Assembly: GCA_017940705.1 (NCBI GenBank)
Contig: JAGAYB010000283.1
Coordinates: forward strand, 1 to 10,466
DNA: 10,466 nucleotides
Source of the DNA: Selenomonas sp.
GTDB taxonomy: Bacteria; Bacillota_C; Negativicutes; Selenomonadales; Selenomonadaceae
Direction of reading: 5' to 3'
Shown in pieces: positions 6,668 to 10,466 of the stretch. How positions within the stretch are numbered: position 1 is the stretch's first letter; every line of letters starts with the position of its first letter. Under the pieces are notes generated by a model. That model saw nothing but the letters and a program-made list of their open reading frames with translations, was not told where the DNA came from and did no database searches. The position numbers and the translations under genes were made by a program.

Positions 6668-6699
6668 AGCCTGTCTGCCTTTGTGCGGACAGGCTTTTT
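6668..6699 (+). terminator. Intrinsic terminator controlled by the riboswitch
   Basis: An 11-bp stem pairs 6668-6678 (AGCCTGTCTGC) with 6685-6695 (GCGGACAGGCT), with one G-T wobble and the 6-base loop CTTTGT. It is followed by a run of five T (6695-6699). It lies between the aptamer and the first permease start at 6727. This is the standard layout for transcription attenuation, in which bound cobalamin favours termination. Confidence 0.92.
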
Positions 6700-6726
6700 A
6701 TATGCACAAATTCATTTAGGGAGTGG

Positions 6727-7668
6727 ATGATTTTGCAAAAACTTGTGAGCAAATTGTCGCAAATGCTGATAACCCTGGTGGGAGTCAGCTTTCTGACTTT
6801 TTGCCTGACGTATCTGGCACCGGGAGACCCGGCAGCCATGCTGCTGGAGGCCGGCGACAGTATCGTGTCTCAGGAAACGCTGGAAAAGACCCGGGCGGAG
6901 CTGGGGCTGGACAAGCCTTTTCTCGTGCAGTACGTGAACTGGGCTGGAGGCGTGCTGCACGGGGACATGGGTATGTCCTATTCCGCGAAAAAACCTGTAG
7001 CCGACAAGCTGCTGGAGGGCTTTGCCGGAACCATGACGCTGGCGGCGGTGACGATTGTGTTTGTCCTGCTGATTTCCCTGCCCTTGGGGATTTGGTCGGC
7101 AGTCCACCGCAACGGCTGGCAGGATTATCTGGTACGGGGAATTTCCTTTGTGGGTGTGTCCATGCCGACCTTTTGGCTGGGGCTTATCTTTCTCTATGTG
7201 TTCGGCCTGAAGCTGGGCTGGTTTCCCATTGCCAAATCAGCGGTAACAGCAGAGGGGATTGTGCTGCCGGCCCTGACGCTGGCTATCTATCTGTCATCTA
7301 AATATATCCGTCAGGTACGCACGGTGTTTTTGGAAGAAATGCAGCAGGATTATGTGATGGGGGCAAGGGCACGCGGCTTTTCTGAGCGTGCCATTCTTTG
7401 GAAGCATGTCCTGCCCAATGCAGTGCTGCCCCTGATTACGCTGCTCGGCATGTCCATCGGCTGGCTGCTGGGCGGTGTGGCCGTTATCGAAATGGTGTTC
7501 TCCTGGCCGGGTATCGGCAATATGGCGGTACGGGCGATAGCCATGCGTGATTATCCGCTGATTGAGGGCTTTGTGCTATGGATTTCCATTGTGTACATGG
7601 CCGTCAATGCGCTGGTGGATTTATCTTATGTCTATCTTGACCCACGGCTGAAAAAGGAGGCTCATTGA
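6727..7668 (+). CDS. ABC transporter permease, DppB/NikB-like
   Basis: This is the first membrane subunit of a peptide/nickel-class importer, 313 residues, usual for the family. The N-terminal segment (about 10-30) leads into YLAPGDPA (29-36), and the extracytoplasmic region GLDKPFLVQYVNWAGGVLHGDMGMSY (60-85) is the standard NikB/DppB layout. Further hydrophobic spans lie at about 103-125, 137-160, 178-192, 233-255 and 283-300. The EAA loop is MGARARGFSERAILWKHVLPNAVLP (211-235), and FSWPGIGNMAVRAI (258-271) is highly typical. AGGGAG at 6718-6723 is only 3 bases from ATG 6727 but 9 from an in-frame TTG at 6733, so the true start may be two codons later. Control by the upstream B12 riboswitch suggests a cobalt-related cargo (inference). 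Confidence 0.92.
   Translation: MILQKLVSKLSQMLITLVGVSFLTFCLTYLAPGDPAAMLLEAGDSIVSQETLEKTRAELGLDKPFLVQYVNWAGGVLHGDMGMSYSAKKPVADKLLEGFAGTMTLAAVTIVFVLLISLPLGIWSAVHRNGWQDYLVRGISFVGVSMPTFWLGLIFLYVFGLKLGWFPIAKSAVTAEGIVLPALTLAIYLSSKYIRQVRTVFLEEMQQDYVMGARARGFSERAILWKHVLPNAVLPLITLLGMSIGWLLGGVAVIEMVFSWPGIGNMAVRAIAMRDYPLIEGFVLWISIVYMAVNALVDLSYVYLDPRLKKEAH
7654..7660 (+). promoter_or_regulatory. Consensus Shine-Dalgarno site of the second permease gene
   Basis: AAGGAGG lies inside the end of the upstream gene, 7 bases before ATG 7668. It favours that ATG over the in-frame TTG at 7665. Confidence 0.75.
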
Positions 7669-8483
7669 TGACGGTTTTTCGGGAAAATAAGTTGTTTGCC
7701 TTTTATACTGGGCTGGTGCTGCTGATTGTCCTGCTGGCCATCTTTGCGCCGTATCTTGCTCCTCAGGACCCCATGGCCGGAAACATGAAGCTCGTTTTGC
7801 AGACACCATCGGCAGAGCATTTCTTGGGGACGGATAAGCTGGGACGGGATATTTTCTCCAGAATTCTCTGCGGCACACAGATTTCTCTCTTTATGGCTTT
7901 GTGTCTGGTAGCACTTATCGCCATGGTGGGGACTTTGGTCGGGGTACTGGCTGGCTTCTTTGGCGGCTGGCTCGAAACCGTCTTCATGCGCTTTGCCGAT
8001 ATGATGCTGGCGTTTCCGGGCATCGTACTGGCCATTGCCATTGCCGGTATCTTAGGGGGCAGCGTTGTAAATACCATTCTGGCGCTGCTCGTGGTCAGCT
8101 GGGCCAAATACGCCCGGCTGGTGCGCAGCCTTGTCCTGCGCCTTAGAAATCAGGATTTCATTCTGGCGGCGAAAATTCAGGGCGCTAAAAACAGCAGTAT
8201 CCTTTGGCGTCATATACTGCCGAATGTCCTGCCGATGGTAGTGATTACCGGGGCTATGGATATCGGCACCATGATGATGGAAATTGCGGGGCTCTCCTTT
8301 TTGGGGTTTGGTGCCCAGCCGCCGACACCGGAATGGGGGCTGATGCTCAACGAAGGGCGTCAGTATATCCAGACAGCCCCCTGGCTGATGATTTATCCGG
8401 GGCTGGCCATCTTTATAGTGGTAGCAATATTCAATCTGTGGGGCGACAGCCTGCGGGATGTGCTCGACCCACGGCAGGAATAA
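7668..8483 (+). CDS. ABC transporter permease, DppC/NikC-like
   Basis: This is the second, partner membrane subunit, 271 residues from ATG 7668. The first span (about 10-29) is followed by the family mark FAPYLAPQDP (26-35) and by HFLGTDKLGRDIFSRILCGTQISL (51-74), near-universal in DppC/NikC/OppC proteins. Five more spans follow. The EAA loop is AAKIQGAKNSSILWRHILPNVLP (167-189), and LSFLGFGAQPPTPEWGLMLNEG (209-230) and NLWGDSLRDVLDPR (256-269) close the protein in the standard way. Its ATG shares one base with the TGA of the first permease, so translation is coupled. With that permease it should form the heterodimeric channel. Confidence 0.94.
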   Translation: MTVFRENKLFAFYTGLVLLIVLLAIFAPYLAPQDPMAGNMKLVLQTPSAEHFLGTDKLGRDIFSRILCGTQISLFMALCLVALIAMVGTLVGVLAGFFGGWLETVFMRFADMMLAFPGIVLAIAIAGILGGSVVNTILALLVVSWAKYARLVRSLVLRLRNQDFILAAKIQGAKNSSILWRHILPNVLPMVVITGAMDIGTMMMEIAGLSFLGFGAQPPTPEWGLMLNEGRQYIQTAPWLMIYPGLAIFIVVAIFNLWGDSLRDVLDPRQE

Positions 8484-8505
8484 TATATTTTATGTAAAGG
8501 GGAAG

Positions 8506-10098
8506 ATGTTTGAGATGAAGATTTTTAACACAAAGAAGTTATGGAAAGCTGTCAGCCTGGGGCTGTGCGGCGCAGCTCTGACCGTTATGCTGGCCGGCTG
8601 CGGTGCGGACAAAAGCAGCAGCGCCGATAAGGGCGTACTGAAAGTCGGCGTGACGAACTTTGCCGACACGCTCGAGCCCACGCAGAATTACTTTGGCTGG
8701 GTGGTTATGCGCTACGGTCTTGGCGAATGTCTGGCCAAGTTTGACGAAAAGATGAACGTACAGCCATGGCTGGCCGAAAGCTGGAGCATCAGTGACGACC
8801 ATCTCACCTGGACATTTAAGATTCGTGACGGCGTGAAGTTCTCCAACGGCAATCCGCTGACGGCTGAGGCAGTCAAAAATTCCATTGAACGCACCTTTGC
8901 CAAGAACAACCGGGCGGCGACCTTCTTCAAGTACAAGGAAATAAAAGCTGACGGACAGACTTTGACCATCGTTACGGAAAAGCCCATGCCGAATATGCCG
9001 GGATTCTTGGCTGACCCGCTCTTCATCATCGTGGATACCACCGCTGAGAGCAGCCGTGATTTTGCCAAGGAAGGCCCCATCTGCACCGGCCCCTATATGG
9101 TGGAATCCTTTGTCAAGGAAAAGGCTGTCATGAAGAAAAATCCCGGTTACTGGGGTGGGGAAGTGCCCTTTGAAACTGTAGAAATTCCTTCCATTGATGA
9201 CCCCAATACCCGTGCTATGGCACTCCAGTCCGGGGAAGTCGATATGGCGGTAAACATCGCAGCCGGCGATATGGATACGTTCCGCAGCAACGACAAGTTC
9301 TTTGTGGATGAAATTTCCTCTTTGCGTGTAGTTTTGGCCCGTTTGAATCAGAAGGGCATCTTAAAGGATGACAAAGTCCGCGCTGCCCTTATCAGCGGCT
9401 GTGACAGGGAGACCTATAACAAAGTGCTGCTGAAGGGCACCTTCCTGCCGGGCAAGGCTCCTGTACCTCCTTCCATGGACTACGGCTTTGACCAGCTGAC
9501 CGACCCCAATGCTTACAATCCCGAAAGAGCGGCAAAGCTCCTTGACGAAGCCGGCTGGAAAGATACCAACGGCGACGGCATCCGTGACAAGGATGGCCAG
9601 CCCTTGAAACTTGACTTTGTGGTTTATAACAGCCGTGCTGAACTGCCGCTCTATGCCGAAGCTGTCCAGTCTGACCTCAAAAAACTGGGCTTTGACATCA
9701 ATATTAAGACCGTTGACTACAACCTCGTTGACCAGATGGGCATTAAGGGCGAATATGACCTCTTGATTTCCAATATTACCACGGCCAATACCGGTGACCC
9801 GGAAATCTTCCTGTCCTGGTATTGGAAGACCAACAACAACGGCGACAATCCGCAAAATGGCTCTGGCTACAGCAATGCGGCTCTTGATGCGAAGTTCAAC
9901 CAGCTGGCTGTAGAATTTGATAAGAGCAAACGCCGTCAGCTGATGATTGAGATTCAACAGATTATCATGAATGATGGGGCAGCGCTGTTCCTTGGCTATC
10001 CGCAGACCAACATCATCAGCAGCAAGGCAATAAGCGGTGTGAAGATGTATCCTTCCGATTATTACTGGATTACGAACCTCATCAAACCGGCTAAATAA
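8506..10098 (+). CDS. ABC transporter substrate-binding lipoprotein, family 5 (DppA/NikA/OppA-like)
   Basis: This is the binding protein that captures the importer's cargo outside the membrane, about 530 residues, normal for family 5. The N-terminus is a lipoprotein signal with Lys-rich start, hydrophobic core and MLAGC (lipidated Cys32 from ATG 8506). WLAESWSISDDHLTWTFKIR (88-107) with DGVKFSNGNPLTAEAVKNSIER (108-129) is the family 5 signature. 'GPYMVESF', 'NPGYWGG' and 'IDDPNTRAMALQSGEVDMA' follow, then a Ca-loop-like DTNGDGIRDKDG. ATG 8506 and ATG 8515 are both possible starts: AAAGGGG (8496-8502) is 3 bases from the first and 12 from the second. An upstream ATG at 8458 would overlap the permease gene by 26 bases and spoil the signal peptide, so it is rejected. 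The cargo could be a metal chelate, peptide or opine; the B12 riboswitch favours cobalt (inference). Confidence 0.92.
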   Translation: MFEMKIFNTKKLWKAVSLGLCGAALTVMLAGCGADKSSSADKGVLKVGVTNFADTLEPTQNYFGWVVMRYGLGECLAKFDEKMNVQPWLAESWSISDDHLTWTFKIRDGVKFSNGNPLTAEAVKNSIERTFAKNNRAATFFKYKEIKADGQTLTIVTEKPMPNMPGFLADPLFIIVDTTAESSRDFAKEGPICTGPYMVESFVKEKAVMKKNPGYWGGEVPFETVEIPSIDDPNTRAMALQSGEVDMAVNIAAGDMDTFRSNDKFFVDEISSLRVVLARLNQKGILKDDKVRAALISGCDRETYNKVLLKGTFLPGKAPVPPSMDYGFDQLTDPNAYNPERAAKLLDEAGWKDTNGDGIRDKDGQPLKLDFVVYNSRAELPLYAEAVQSDLKKLGFDINIKTVDYNLVDQMGIKGEYDLLISNITTANTGDPEIFLSWYWKTNNNGDNPQNGSGYSNAALDAKFNQLAVEFDKSKRRQLMIEIQQIIMNDGAALFLGYPQTNIISSKAISGVKMYPSDYYWITNLIKPAK

Positions 10099-10113
10099 GT
10101 AAAGGAAGCAAAG

Positions 10114-10466
10114 ATGCTTTTAGATGTAAAAAACTTAGCAATTACATATCAGGGCCAGCCTGCGGTGACAGATGTCAATTTTGACTTGTCAGCCGGGGAG
10201 ATTATGGCCATTGTCGGGGAATCCGGCAGCGGCAAGACCACTGTAATCAGGTCTGTTCTGGGGTGCCTTTCGGGCACAGGTCAGGTTTCCGGCGGTCAAA
10301 TAAACTTTGACGGCCGGGATATTGCCCGTCTTAGCAATAAGGACTGGCTCGCCATCCGCGGCAAGGAGATTGCCATGATTTTTCAGGACAGCGGCAATAT
10401 GCTAAATCCGGTTCAGACCATCGGCAGGCAGTTTGTGGAATATTTGCAGCTGCACAGCACCATGAG
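10114..10466 (+). CDS. ABC transporter ATP-binding protein, DppD/NikD-like (partial, runs off the window)
   Basis: The first 117 residues of the importer's first ATPase are present. Walker A is GESGSGKTT (about 35-43), and the Q-loop region reads MIFQDSGNMLNPVQTIG. Most Dpp/Opp/Nik ATPases have DPxxxLNP here, so Pro-to-Ser and Gly at the second and third positions are variant residues, though the LNP and Ile-Gly anchors are kept. The start has AAAGGAAG at 10101-10108, about 6 bases upstream of the ATG, and lies 15 bases after the binding-protein stop. The signature motif, Walker B and the C-terminal oligopeptide domain lie beyond the window. A second ATPase (NikE/DppF-like) would be expected next. 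Confidence 0.9.
   Translation, partial: MLLDVKNLAITYQGQPAVTDVNFDLSAGEIMAIVGESGSGKTTVIRSVLGCLSGTGQVSGGQINFDGRDIARLSNKDWLAIRGKEIAMIFQDSGNMLNPVQTIGRQFVEYLQLHSTM

Noticed and set aside
8458..8505. Upstream in-frame ATG for the family 5 binding protein
   Set aside because: It overlaps the permease gene by 26 bases and adds residues ahead of the signal peptide; ATG 8506 or 8515 follows AAAGGGG and gives a normal lipoprotein signal.
1..10466. CRISPR arrays, tRNA or rRNA genes, insertion sequences, phage genes or att-type repeats
   Set aside because: No spaced direct repeats, tRNA cloverleaf, rRNA core sequence, transposase or integrase was seen on either strand; coding is continuous with ordinary chromosomal genes.

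Overview
The window reads as a piece of chromosome from a Gram-positive-type (Firmicutes-lineage) anaerobe, most likely a diderm Negativicute of the Selenomonas/Mitsuokella kind. That guess rests on strong purine-rich Shine-Dalgarno sites (AAGGAGG, GGGAGG), use of TTG and GTG starts, lipobox-type substrate-binding proteins, a moderately GC-rich composition and the overall look of the proteins. No 16S or other marker is present, so the taxonomic call is inference. All recognisable genes lie on the + strand, and the intergenic gaps are short except for one of about 400 bases.

Region 1 (1-4901) looks like one transcription unit. It opens with the last 35 codons of an unidentified gene. A complete ABC importer of the nitrate/sulfonate/taurine/thiamine-precursor (SsuABC/TauABC/ThiXYZ-like) class follows: lipoprotein binding protein (131-1066), ATPase (1068-1823) and permease (1820-2569), packed with a 1-base gap and a 4-base overlap. 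Next come a 540-residue exported gluzincin-type zinc protease (2577-4199) and an AlkD-like DNA alkylation repair HEAT-repeat protein (4218-4901). The protease appears to be an internal duplication: its C-terminal half follows the N-terminal half in layout but has lost all the zinc ligands.

Region 2 (4902-6317) holds a MATE-family multidrug/metabolite exporter, probably starting at GTG 5001, with its own candidate promoter next to a perfect C6G6 palindrome.

Region 3 (6318-10466, running off the end) is a cobalamin-regulated transport operon. A near-consensus sigma-70 promoter (TTGACA-17-TAAAAT) drives a leader containing a complete class-I-type cobalamin riboswitch, an expression platform and a strong intrinsic terminator. 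Downstream are a peptide/nickel-class (Dpp/Nik) ABC importer's two permeases, its lipoprotein binding protein and the start of its first ATPase, in the order permease-permease-binding protein-ATPase. Taken together, the B12 riboswitch and the Nik/Dpp-type transporter point to import of cobalt, probably chelated, or of a related B12 precursor, switched off when cobalamin is plentiful.

The points most worth a second look are the B12-controlled Nik/Dpp-type operon and its switch architecture, and the duplicated protease with one dead half encoded next to an importer.
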